Shown: piece by piece, positions 1 to 5,467 of the stretch
How positions within the stretch are numbered: the stretch's first letter is position 1
Layout of the letters: the number at the start of each line of letters is the position of its first letter
Assembly (NCBI GenBank): GCA_964473285.1
Contig: CAYYOI010000052.1
Location: 1-10,214 of the forward strand
Length of the DNA stretch: 10,214 nucleotides
Source of the DNA: JBNJGT01 sp964473285
GTDB taxonomy: Archaea; Nanobdellota; Nanobdellia; Woesearchaeales; JACJVW01
Reading direction: 5' to 3'
Program-made: the position numbers and the translations under genes
Notes under the pieces: model-generated
What the model saw: the letters and a program-made list of their open reading frames with translations, nothing else
Told to the model about the DNA's origin: nothing
The model's database searches: none

Positions 1-80
1 AGCGCAAACAGCTATTTGCGAGTCTGCTAGAAAACGCATTCTGGACATAGCCATTCACAGGATAATCTTTTTAGGATAAG

Positions 81-173
81 CCTTTTGCAAGCAAAAGGCC
101 TCGCCAAAGGCGAGGAGGATAGCATCATATCTAAAAGTGCCTCAGAGCAATCGGAGATACTCCTTCGACGCAC
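81..173. repeat. Cluster of consecutive hairpins, possible dispersed repeat or structured RNA
   Basis: Nearly every base here can pair locally. Hairpin 1 (81-98) is CCTTTTG/CAAAAGG around CAAG. Hairpin 2 (99-115) is CCTCGCC/GGCGAGG around AAA. Hairpin 3 (118-131) is GATA/TATC. A longer element (137-173) closes with GTGC/GCAC and contains GGAG-ATA-CTCC at 153-163. Hairpins 1 and 2 are perfect. I see no second copy in the window. Reading frames run through it on both strands, but their peptides look like translated repeat rather than a protein family. It could be a REP-like dispersed element, a structured RNA, or the processed 3' region of an upstream transcript. Pairing is seen; function is unknown. 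Confidence 0.4.
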
Positions 174-177
174 AAAA

Positions 178-183
178 TTTAAA
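178..183 (+). promoter_or_regulatory. TATA core for the zinc-ribbon gene
   Basis: TTTAAA lies in an A/T run, with its centre 27.5 bases before the ATG at 208. This matches the spacing at other genes in the window and implies a leaderless transcript. It also supports 208 rather than any upstream start. Confidence 0.5.
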
Positions 184-207
184 AACCGACCAACTTTCTT
201 TACTTAT

Positions 208-348
208 ATGAAATGCACTGTATGTGGCGAAAAGATTGCAAAAACTTTTCTTGGGAAACTTCTTGGAACCTACGTAAAGGATTCAAAAGGCAAGAAAAAA
301 CCAGTCTGCCCTAACTGCCAAAGAAAATTTGATAACAAGCCTCTGTAG
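208..348 (+). CDS. Small zinc-ribbon protein, 46 residues
   Basis: The protein has two CxxC pairs, CTVC near residue 3 and CPNC near residue 34, separated by a basic segment (FLGKLLGTYVK followed by a lysine-rich stretch). This is a single treble-clef or zinc-ribbon unit that should bind one Zn(II). Its net positive charge would suit RNA or ribosome contact, but that is inference. Similar tiny proteins with a CGE...FLGK...GTYVK pattern are, as I recall, widespread in archaea and annotated as hypothetical. I chose ATG 208 because a TATA core sits 27.5 bases upstream and the first zinc knuckle follows immediately. The frame stays open upstream, but only through the hairpin cluster. The last three codons and the TAG stop lie inside the tRNA-Thr gene, so this gene and the tRNA share ten bases on one strand. 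Confidence 0.75.
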   Translation: MKCTVCGEKIAKTFLGKLLGTYVKDSKGKKKPVCPNCQRKFDNKPL

Positions 349-412
349 CATAGCCAGCTATTGCGTGGGACTCGTAATCCCAAGGTCGGGGGTGCAAATC
401 CCCCCAGAGGCT
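339..412 (+). tRNA. tRNA-Thr (anticodon CGU)
   Basis: A full cloverleaf is visible. The acceptor arms GCCTCTG (339-345) and CAGAGGC (405-411) pair perfectly, with U73 as discriminator. The anticodon stem is TGGGA/TCCCA around CTCGTAA, giving anticodon CGU for ACG codons. The T stem is GGGGG/CCCCC. G1-C72 and C2-G71 fit threonine identity. Two oddities concern the elbow: the T loop reads TGCAAAT, so position 55 is G instead of U, and the D loop lacks the usual GG (A18, G19). No intron is seen and CCA is not encoded. There is no A/T-rich TATA core 25-30 bases upstream, where the zinc-ribbon coding sequence lies. The tRNA is therefore probably cut from that gene's transcript. Confidence 0.93.
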
Positions 413-424
413 TTCTATCTGGCA

Positions 425-434
425 TTTAATATAT
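425..434 (+). promoter_or_regulatory. TATA-like box upstream of the possible small RNA
   Basis: TTTAATATAT is centred at 429.5. By the spacing used elsewhere here, transcription would begin near 455, about 14 bases before the hairpin at 469. No reading frame begins near that point, so this box would serve an untranslated RNA. Confidence 0.35.
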
Positions 435-454
435 CTTGATCTTCTATCCAATTC

Positions 455-532
455 ATCTTTTTTGTAAGCTTGACCGCAGGGAAACTCCGGGTCAAGGAAG
501 GAACCCCTTGGTGGTCCCCAGAGGCTTTTTTT
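455..532 (+). ncRNA. Candidate small structured RNA ending in a U tract
   Basis: Between tRNA-Thr and the surface-protein gene lies a G/C-rich island in A/T-rich surroundings. It has a perfect 7-bp stem, CTTGACC (469-475) with GGTCAAG (490-496), around a 14-base loop. A second possible stem, CAAGG (493-497) with CCTTG (506-510), overlaps and competes with the first. GACC can also pair with a later GGTC (513-516). The island ends in eight T (525-532), which would act as an archaeal U-tract terminator. A TATA-like box at 425-434 predicts a start near 455, giving an RNA of roughly 75 bases. It shares CCCCAGAGGCTTT with the 3' end of tRNA-Thr. I recognise no known family: no box C/D pair and no clear H/ACA end. 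It could instead be leader or spacer sequence. Confidence 0.35.
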
Positions 533-566
533 CACTTACTACTCTTGTTAGCAATATCAAAACCTT

Positions 567-572
567 TTTATA
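567..572 (+). promoter_or_regulatory. TATA core for the surface-protein gene
   Basis: TTTATA lies within CCTTTTTATAC, with its centre 26.5 bases before the ATG at 596. This is the expected spacing for a leaderless archaeal transcript. It argues against the much longer in-frame extension back to 470. Confidence 0.55.
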
Positions 573-595
573 CCCTTGGTGCCAAAAAACACTTT

Positions 596-2554
596 ATGAA
601 AGGTCAGGTTAACCAGGTATTTATCATTCTTATAGGAGTAATATTCATCGGAGCAATTGTACTTTTTGCAACCTCTACGGTAACAGATATAACAAAACAA
701 AATTGCCAGATAGATGCAGAAAGGTTCAAATCTGATTTTAATATGATCAAGACTCAAATGGCCTCTTCCAGAGGTGAGGCACAGGTTAAGCAATTCCAGA
801 TTCCCTGTAATGTTGACCGGATACTTTTCTTTGATAATAATAAAGAAGTGCTTTTTGCAGGCTTCGAAGGTCTTCCTATTGTCATGGATGCTCTGCATTC
901 AGATACCACGGAGAATGTATTTCTTTTGGACGGAAATGACGTTGTCCAGACATTTTATATCCCAAATATTCAGGTAAAGGTCCCTTATTTTACCTGTACT
1001 ATGATTGAAGGCAACAATATTGAGCTTATGTTCAAGACAGATAATAATGGTGAGACGCACCTCCAGGCAATAGGTCAAAGTGATTGTACATTTGATTATG
1101 TTTCACCGATTGAACTTAGCTATGATGATGCTGCAGCTATACTTAATGACATATTCAAAGAGAATAAATCTATCATGAACTACAGCATTGTAGACCCCAT
1201 TGCCGCAGGCCTCAAAAGAAAGGTTACTCTTGAGGACAATGAGACAGTAATCAACATAACAAAAGAGTACGGAACATTTGATTATTATGAATCAATCCCA
1301 AAGTGTGCCATGGAATCATTCATGGATTTCGAATCAAGAGGTTTGATTGAACTTACAGGTGATTATAAGAACATTACTGATGATCCTCTCATAATGTGGA
1401 ACTTTGATGATTCCGGAGAAGAATCAATAACATATACACTCAACAGGTCCATCACTGCAGAATGTCTCCGGGGAAATTCTCCTGGTCTTTTCGGTCTTGC
1501 TGTTGCTGATGATCCCTATTCAGGAATCCCTAATGATAAAAAAGATTCTGCAAAAGCCATGCGGACTGAGGCTAACCTGCCGAATCTGACCTATATAAAA
1601 TCTAAAGCACGCGATCGTATAATCAAGCAAGTTGATGAAGAGAAAAGGATTCTGTCCGAAGATTTGAATCTGTTATCTCAAAAGATCAGGAACAACAATA
1701 CACTTGAAAACAATGAGAAGCTTTCCCTGATGCGTGAGGTCGACAGCCTGGCAGCATCGATTGAGAACCCAGTATATGCTGAAGAAAAAGCAAAATCCCT
1801 TAAGTCTAAATTAGAACAAAAAGGCATATCATTCCAGGATATACAGAATAATTCCCTTATCAAGAAACTTAACCATACCTTTGAGAGAGACTATGTAGTC
1901 GGTAGAGATTCTTTTGAAAGCTATGGTGTTGATACCACCTGTAAAGACGATCCTGGCTGGTGCTATGATGGTTATAATACAACAGACCAGTGTCACAATA
2001 GCACCCACATAAGCGAGGTAACATGTGGTAGTGACGGATGCCAATATGAGACTCAATCATGCGGGTCCGATGTCTGTCGTGATGGTAGATGTGTTACTCC
2101 TTCAACCTGCATAGATTCAGACGGAGGTATCAATGAGACTGTTGCAGGAAGTTGTGAAGACTCAGACAATACATACTTTGATACCTGTACAAGTGATTAT
2201 CAACTCAAGGAATACGATTGTTCATCAGACCAATGTACCTCAACTATAATTGATATAGTTTCTGGTTTTGAATGCAAGGACGGGAAAAAGGTTCCTGTCT
2301 CACCTGAGTGCCGTATTGAATATCATGATGATGTAATTCAATGCTATGAAGGGGATGACCTTAAAAATACCTCTAGTTGTAAGCAAGAGCAAACTAGTAT
2401 CTACTCAAGAAACGTTGGATGCTTTTATGGGCATTGTGGTAAACAAGATTGGGAATATGTAGGGTTTGTAGCTGATCACAAGTGCAATGGTGATCGTGCT
2501 GTAGAGAAAAGAGGAAATGATGATGATGATGATGATGAACGACGACTAGATTAG
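596..2554 (+). CDS. Large cysteine-rich surface protein with pilin-like (class III) signal
   Basis: This is a 652-residue envelope-anchored protein of unknown role. The N-terminus MKGQVNQVFIILIG fits the archaeal prepilin-peptidase pattern (K-G before the cut, then Q-V), followed by about 22 hydrophobic residues; the usual E at +5 is absent. The rest should lie outside the cell. Residues about 80-330 look globular and beta-rich. Residues about 335-410 are charged and heptad-like, probably coiled coil. From about 446 onward the protein is cysteine-rich and contains C-IDSDGG, a motif I associate with DPANN surface proteins. About 14 N-x-S/T sequons suggest N-glycosylation. It ends in a run of six Asp encoded by a (GAT)6 repeat, then ERRLD. 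The start is set by the TATA core at 567-572. The 3' end overlaps the convergent prepilin peptidase gene, whose product may process it. No enzymatic motif is seen. Confidence 0.8.
   Translation: MKGQVNQVFIILIGVIFIGAIVLFATSTVTDITKQNCQIDAERFKSDFNMIKTQMASSRGEAQVKQFQIPCNVDRILFFDNNKEVLFAGFEGLPIVMDALHSDTTENVFLLDGNDVVQTFYIPNIQVKVPYFTCTMIEGNNIELMFKTDNNGETHLQAIGQSDCTFDYVSPIELSYDDAAAILNDIFKENKSIMNYSIVDPIAAGLKRKVTLEDNETVINITKEYGTFDYYESIPKCAMESFMDFESRGLIELTGDYKNITDDPLIMWNFDDSGEESITYTLNRSITAECLRGNSPGLFGLAVADDPYSGIPNDKKDSAKAMRTEANLPNLTYIKSKARDRIIKQVDEEKRILSEDLNLLSQKIRNNNTLENNEKLSLMREVDSLAASIENPVYAEEKAKSLKSKLEQKGISFQDIQNNSLIKKLNHTFERDYVVGRDSFESYGVDTTCKDDPGWCYDGYNTTDQCHNSTHISEVTCGSDGCQYETQSCGSDVCRDGRCVTPSTCIDSDGGINETVAGSCEDSDNTYFDTCTSDYQLKEYDCSSDQCTSTIIDIVSGFECKDGKKVPVSPECRIEYHDDVIQCYEGDDLKNTSSCKQEQTSIYSRNVGCFYGHCGKQDWEYVGFVADHKCNGDRAVEKRGNDDDDDDERRLD
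2519..2536 (+). repeat. (GAT)6 trinucleotide microsatellite in coding sequence
   Basis: Six perfect GAT units encode a hexa-Asp run eleven codons before the stop of the surface-protein gene. Changes in copy number would stay in frame and only alter the length of the acidic tail. The tract ends ten bases before the convergent overlap with the prepilin peptidase gene. Confidence 0.85.
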
Positions 2555-3544
2555 AAATAATAAATCAAGATAAGTTACAACAAAAGCAATAAGAAAACTA
2601 GGCACAAAAGGAATACCCTCTTTTATCACCACTTTCTTTATCTTACCCTTTGATTTCAGTTTTTTGAGTGTTTTTATCTGCTCATCCCTTACACCAAGGT
2701 CAGCAGGCCCGCAGATGTATTCTCCATCAATTATGACGTCCCTAACAATCCAGTCACCCTCAGTGAGCTTATTCACATTCACCTGCTTTACCATCGCAAA
2801 ATCCTCTACAGATTTCATAGCAAGCCACAAAAAGAACACAAGCAATACCCCAAAAACTACAGTTGCAATGAACAATATATTTGTGAAAAAGCCTAGGATC
2901 AAAAGCAATCCGCACCCAATAATAACAATCCTCAGGATCACCCTTTTCTCATTCAATTGTTCTGAGAATCCTGCCCTGAACTCCCTGATATTCCTGAGAA
3001 GCATGTAAATGATCCATACTAATCCATACAATCCTCCGAAAAGCAGAAGGTTTATCAGAAAAAATATAAGTTTGTTAGGTATTGGCATTATAAAAAATGA
3101 GATTCCGATAAATCCCAGCGACAACAATGTCATCACCATATTGAGCATTCTTTGTAGCTTTTTTTCCTTTCTTACCATGTCTGTTAGATTCAATCCAAAA
3201 AGAAGGATAAATATGATCCCTGCAGTCAAGAGCAATAATCCTCTCTCAAATCCTAGTCCGAAAGCAGCGCCAAGCCCCATCAAGAGCTTTGCATCCCCTC
3301 CCCCCCATTGCCCTGTATAAAACAGGAATGCTGCAACCGCAAAAAAGAACGCAAAACCAAACATCCCTTCCAAAAAATAATTGAGTCCATGATAGAAACT
3401 AAATATTATTCTTCCTCCAAGTGCAGTAAAAATTAGCCCTATGCTCACCCAATCCGGAACCTCGCGTGTCTTGAAGTCAGTATATGAGGAAACCACAAGC
3501 GTTCCTGCGCTTGCAATCATAAGCAGGTCAGTAGGGTTCATCAT
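2546..3544 (-). CDS. Archaeal prepilin/prearchaellin peptidase (A24 family)
   Basis: This polytopic membrane aspartyl protease should cut class III signal peptides on the cytoplasmic face of the membrane. Both catalytic motifs are present: D23 in YTDFKTREVPDW and D84 in GGGDAKLL, the GxGD signature of the FlaK/PibD/EppA group. Hydrophobic stretches predict about six membrane segments in the first 230 residues and one more at the C-terminus. Between them lies a soluble part (about 240-310) with GDWIVRDVIIDGEYICG, an extension I have seen only in archaeal members. At 332 residues it is longer than a minimal enzyme. Two adjacent ATG codons (3544 and 3541) are possible starts; TATA spacing fits the first best. 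It is convergent with, and overlaps by 9 bp, a surface protein bearing a matching signal. It shares a promoter region with the divergent cis-prenyltransferase homologue. Confidence 0.9.
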   Translation of the reverse strand: MMNPTDLLMIASAGTLVVSSYTDFKTREVPDWVSIGLIFTALGGRIIFSFYHGLNYFLEGMFGFAFFFAVAAFLFYTGQWGGGDAKLLMGLGAAFGLGFERGLLLLTAGIIFILLFGLNLTDMVRKEKKLQRMLNMVMTLLSLGFIGISFFIMPIPNKLIFFLINLLLFGGLYGLVWIIYMLLRNIREFRAGFSEQLNEKRVILRIVIIGCGLLLILGFFTNILFIATVVFGVLLVFFLWLAMKSVEDFAMVKQVNVNKLTEGDWIVRDVIIDGEYICGPADLGVRDEQIKTLKKLKSKGKIKKVVIKEGIPFVPSFLIAFVVTYLDLLFLI

Positions 3545-3566
3545 GAAACTATCCTTGAGTAAACTA

Positions 3567-3572
3567 TTTAAA
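3567..3572. promoter_or_regulatory. Shared bidirectional TATA core
   Basis: The palindromic TTTAAA is centred at 3569.5, exactly 25.5 bases from the first base of the ATG at 3544 on the minus strand and from the ATG at 3595 on the plus strand. The whole gap between the divergent genes is 50 bp. One TATA core can therefore serve both leaderless genes. No second TATA-like box is seen in the gap. Confidence 0.6.
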
Positions 3573-3594
3573 GGTTTGTGTATTGTGTATTTGT

Positions 3595-4092
3595 ATGCAT
3601 GTCGCCCTAAACCTTCCTTTCAATGATTCACAAGCACTTGAAGTTATTGATAATCTTCTTGGGGAAGTATCAATCATAACTATAAAGCTTGATATGACAG
3701 AATATTTTCTTTCAGAGATTTCTAAGCGCTATTGCAAGGTCAATGTTTTCGGTAAATGGTATAATTCTCCTCTTGTAGAGCAGATAAAGGAATTGATCAA
3801 AAAAGAAGATGCTGATAAGGTTTTGAACCTGTGCATAGAATATGATGGGCAAGAAGAGATCCTTGGCGCTTGTCGCTTGATTGCCCGCCAGGTAAAGGCA
3901 GGAAAGATTGATCCGGAAACAATAGAAAAACAGGACATCAAGGCAACCCTTTATACATCTGAGATTCCTCCCCCTGACATTATAATCCAATCAAAAGGAA
4001 CTCCTTTCCTTTTATGGGATAGTAAAGATTCACGTATAAGATATACAGATAATCTGAAGAGCAGGCATATCCTTAAGCTAGTAAAATCTTAG
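3595..4092 (+). CDS. Shortened cis-prenyltransferase (UppS-like) homologue, probably non-catalytic
   Basis: This 165-residue protein carries the C-terminal half of the undecaprenyl/dehydrodolichyl diphosphate synthase family: IEYDGQEEI (81-89, for NYGGRxEI), PPPDIIIQSKG (125-135, for PDLLIRTxGE) and FLLWDS (138-143, for NFLLWQS), then RYTD for YFTD. Catalytic features are missing. The start HVAL aligns with HVAI of UppS, but the DGNGRW diphosphate-binding loop is replaced by NLPFND. RTGGE becomes QSKGT, and about four residues carrying the conserved RxSN are gone. It is about 70 residues shorter than usual. In eukaryotes, and reportedly some archaea, an inactive homologue such as NgBR/Nus1 pairs with an active one to make polyprenyl carrier lipid; that role is an inference. 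ATG 3595 is preferred over TTG 3583 because of TATA spacing and the HVA match. The 3' end overlaps the DUF167 gene by 15 bp. Confidence 0.75.
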   Translation: MHVALNLPFNDSQALEVIDNLLGEVSIITIKLDMTEYFLSEISKRYCKVNVFGKWYNSPLVEQIKELIKKEDADKVLNLCIEYDGQEEILGACRLIARQVKAGKIDPETIEKQDIKATLYTSEIPPPDIIIQSKGTPFLLWDSKDSRIRYTDNLKSRHILKLVKS

Positions 4093-4302
4093 CAGTTTTC
4101 TTTTTGACGTAGCCCCTGTGAGAATCTTGACCTTTTTTCCCGAAAGTTTCTGGAAATATTTCCTGATCTCCTGATTTGCTTTTCCATCCTCAGGTGGCGC
4201 CTTTATATCAACCTTCCATATCTTCCTTTCCTCATCAAACTCTGCCTTGTTCTGTTTCGCATTAGTCTTTACTAGTATCTCTATTGCTTGCGGTAACTCC
4301 AT
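4078..4302 (-). CDS. DUF167 (UPF0235, YggU-like) protein
   Basis: This is a 74-residue member of a small alpha/beta family found across bacteria and archaea with no settled biochemical role. Characteristic features are visible in order: I-x-V-KTNAKQNK near the start, WKVDIKAPPEDGKAN at about residues 29-43 (the family's most conserved segment, usually V-x-APP-x-GKAN), and VKILTGATSKRKLL near the end (usually V-x-I-x-G-x-x-SR-K). Its length is normal. The ATG follows the PhoU-like stop codon directly (TAAATG), so the two are almost certainly one operon with coupled translation. The stop lies inside the convergent cis-prenyltransferase homologue. Confidence 0.88.
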   Translation of the reverse strand: MELPQAIEILVKTNAKQNKAEFDEERKIWKVDIKAPPEDGKANQEIRKYFQKLSGKKVKILTGATSKRKLLRFY

Positions 4303-5196
4303 TTATATCTCCATCTGCATTTTTGTTTTTGAGAGGTCAAAAATGTATTGTGTGATATTGCATAGGTAATGAGCATTCATGCAATCTGATTTAAATTCTT
4401 TTTTGAGTTTTTTTATTATCTCTAATCTCCTCTCAAACAACTCAAGGGTCTTTTTTAGATCATATGAATAGTAGAGTTCATAGGACTCCTTGAGTAAAGA
4501 GTATATTTCTTTTATTAGCTCTTTTGTATTCTTGTCTATTGAATTGTTCTTGTTAAGCTCTATGCAAAGGAATTTCATCTCCCTTGCTATCCTCTCTATC
4601 GTCTTCAGAACAGAGTACTGTGTTACATTCTTATCCTTTAGCCCGGAATTGATCATCCTAGTGCAAAAGGTTACGTACTTGTAGACATTCCCTTCCATGT
4701 ATGATAAGCTTCCTATAGCCTGGAATCTTCCCTGTACAAGATTATCCACCATCCCTTCATACATCGAGACAGTCAATGAAAAAGCTCTCTTGAGGATTGC
4801 ATCGAATTCAGAAGGAAGTGCTCCCGCAACTGAACGTATTACCGACATCTTTGGTGATTGCTCAACAACTTCAAACCCCACCATCTCCTCGTGCAGCATC
4901 CTTTGTATAACATCTGCAATGCGTTCATCATCGTATGTTAACATGACTTCTGTGTATCCTTTCTGGTAGAAAGAATGGAGTATATATTTCAGATATTTCT
5001 CCTTGTCATCCAGGTGTAGCTCCTTTTTCATAAGAGGTGTATTCTCCTGTTCTGTAAGAATCATCAGCTTATTGCCTAAGTCAGTCAGTTCCAGTTCTTC
5101 CCCTTTTTTTATGTTGTTCTTGATACACCACTTTCGGGGTAATGACACCAACTGTGTACTGTTTGCAATCTGGATTACTTTCCTCTTTATTTTTAT
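4303..5196 (-). CDS. PhoU-like regulator with AbrB/SpoVT N-terminal domain
   Basis: The protein is about 297 residues. Its N-terminus (KRKVIQIANSTQLVSLPRKW, then IKKGEELEL) is a swapped-hairpin AbrB/SpoVT-type DNA-binding domain; two helical repeats of the PhoU type follow (about 105-195 and 205-290). This architecture is usual for archaeal PhoU-family proteins, linked to phosphate uptake or metal-dependent regulation. The start is a problem. The first ATG/GTG/TTG in frame is TTG 5151, which would remove the first beta strand. The frame is open upstream to a stop at 5239-5241 without a canonical start. I give the ATA at 5196, which yields MKIKRKVIQ and is preceded by GGGGGA; ATA 5190 is equally possible. 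Alternatively, one G missing from the G5 run (5198-5202) would connect the frame to ATG 5210. No phosphate transporter genes are in view. The DUF167 gene follows without a gap. Confidence 0.78.
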   Translation of the reverse strand: MKIKRKVIQIANSTQLVSLPRKWCIKNNIKKGEELELTDLGNKLMILTEQENTPLMKKELHLDDKEKYLKYILHSFYQKGYTEVMLTYDDERIADVIQRMLHEEMVGFEVVEQSPKMSVIRSVAGALPSEFDAILKRAFSLTVSMYEGMVDNLVQGRFQAIGSLSYMEGNVYKYVTFCTRMINSGLKDKNVTQYSVLKTIERIAREMKFLCIELNKNNSIDKNTKELIKEIYSLLKESYELYYSYDLKKTLELFERRLEIIKKLKKEFKSDCMNAHYLCNITQYIFDLSKTKMQMEI

Positions 5197-5223
5197 TCCC
5201 CCAATGGCATAATATCTTCTCTT

Positions 5224-5231
5224 TTTATAAA
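5224..5231 (-). promoter_or_regulatory. TATA core for the PhoU-like/DUF167 operon
   Basis: On the minus strand this reads TTTATAAA, centred at 5227.5. By the spacing seen elsewhere, transcription would begin near 5202, just upstream of the two candidate ATA start codons. An mRNA beginning there would exclude the ATG at 5210. Confidence 0.4.
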
Positions 5232-5245
5232 TATGTTGTTATGTT

Positions 5246-5266
5246 TATAAATATAAAATATTTATA
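5246..5266. promoter_or_regulatory. AT-only inverted repeat between divergent operons
   Basis: TATAAATAT and ATATTTATA form perfect 9-base arms around AAA. It lies between the TATA core of the PhoU-like operon and that of the mini-gene pair, so it could be an operator read by an AbrB-type protein such as PhoU itself. However, the region contains only A and T, where such symmetry arises easily by chance. Confidence 0.25.
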
Positions 5267-5284
5267 TATAATTTATATGGCACA

Positions 5285-5290
5285 TATAAA
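5285..5290 (+). promoter_or_regulatory. TATA core for the mini-gene pair
   Basis: TATAAA is centred at 5287.5 and predicts a start near 5313. This leaves a leader of about 38 bases before the first mini-gene, long enough to hold its Shine-Dalgarno site. A seven-codon frame (5326-5349) lies in this leader and ends one base before the ATG at 5351. Confidence 0.4.
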
Positions 5291-5350
5291 ATAACATCCT
5301 AAATCTCATATATCGCTAATTTATCATGAAGAGTAAAAGGGGGTGTTAAA

Positions 5351-5455
5351 ATGAACCGGAGGCGGTTACGTGAACTTTTGAATGAGGATTACACCAATCA
5401 GGAGAGGAATTATCGTTCTGATCCAGATGGAAGATTAGTAGACATATCAGCTTAG
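5351..5455 (+). CDS. 34-residue hypothetical mini-protein
   Basis: The product is MNRRRLRELLNEDY followed by a polar stretch ending in DGRLVDISA. I recognise no family. The N-terminus is basic and could form a short amphipathic helix; the rest is polar and probably disordered. Support for it being real comes from position. GGGGGTG lies six bases before the ATG as a near-consensus Shine-Dalgarno site. The stop is followed at once by a perfect GGAGGTGAT for the next mini-gene, which is typical operon spacing. A TATA core lies upstream. No Cys, Trp or signal peptide is present. It could be a small regulatory peptide or a translated leader of the SEC-C gene. Confidence 0.55.
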   Translation: MNRRRLRELLNEDYTNQERNYRSDPDGRLVDISA

Positions 5456-5464
5456 GAGGTGATT
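5456..5464 (+). promoter_or_regulatory. Perfect Shine-Dalgarno site
   Basis: GGAGGTGAT is the full complement of the archaeal 16S rRNA 3' end. It begins directly after the TAG of the first mini-gene and lies three bases before the ATG at 5468. It is the strongest such site I see in the window, and it sets the start of the SEC-C mini-gene. Confidence 0.75.
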
Positions 5465-5467
5465 TGA

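Noticed and set aside
2..79. Possible 3' end of a protein gene entering from upstream
   Set aside because: Two plus-strand frames are open here for 16-25 codons and neither ends in a recognisable sequence, so I could not choose between them or chance.
27..172. 48-codon minus-strand frame ending SCEWLCPECVF
   Set aside because: It begins with GTG in the hairpin cluster, has no promoter or ribosome site and looks like translated repeat.
85..207. Upstream in-frame extension of the zinc-ribbon gene by 41 codons
   Set aside because: It runs through the hairpin cluster, has a low-complexity polar translation and lacks a promoter or ribosome site, whereas ATG 208 has a well-placed TATA core.
399..527. 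13-base repeat CCCCAGAGGCTTT as an integration (att) duplication at tRNA-Thr
   Set aside because: The copies are only about 120 bases apart and there is no integrase or foreign cargo between or beside them.
469..532. Resemblance of GGGAAACTCCGGG to the conserved 5' core of RNase P RNA
   Set aside because: The match is one short stretch with a length change, and the remaining conserved regions and several hundred bases of structure are absent.
470..595. Upstream in-frame extension of the surface protein by 42 codons
   Set aside because: It would cross the candidate small RNA, a T8 run and the TATA box, and would bury the class III signal inside the protein.
2664..3320. Two plus-strand frames of 103-114 codons opposite the prepilin peptidase gene
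   Set aside because: They are antisense shadows of a membrane-protein gene, with no promoter, ribosome site or recognisable motif.
5326..5349. Seven-codon upstream frame before the first mini-gene
   Set aside because: Too short to judge, and it contains the Shine-Dalgarno site of the next gene, so it is more simply read as leader sequence.
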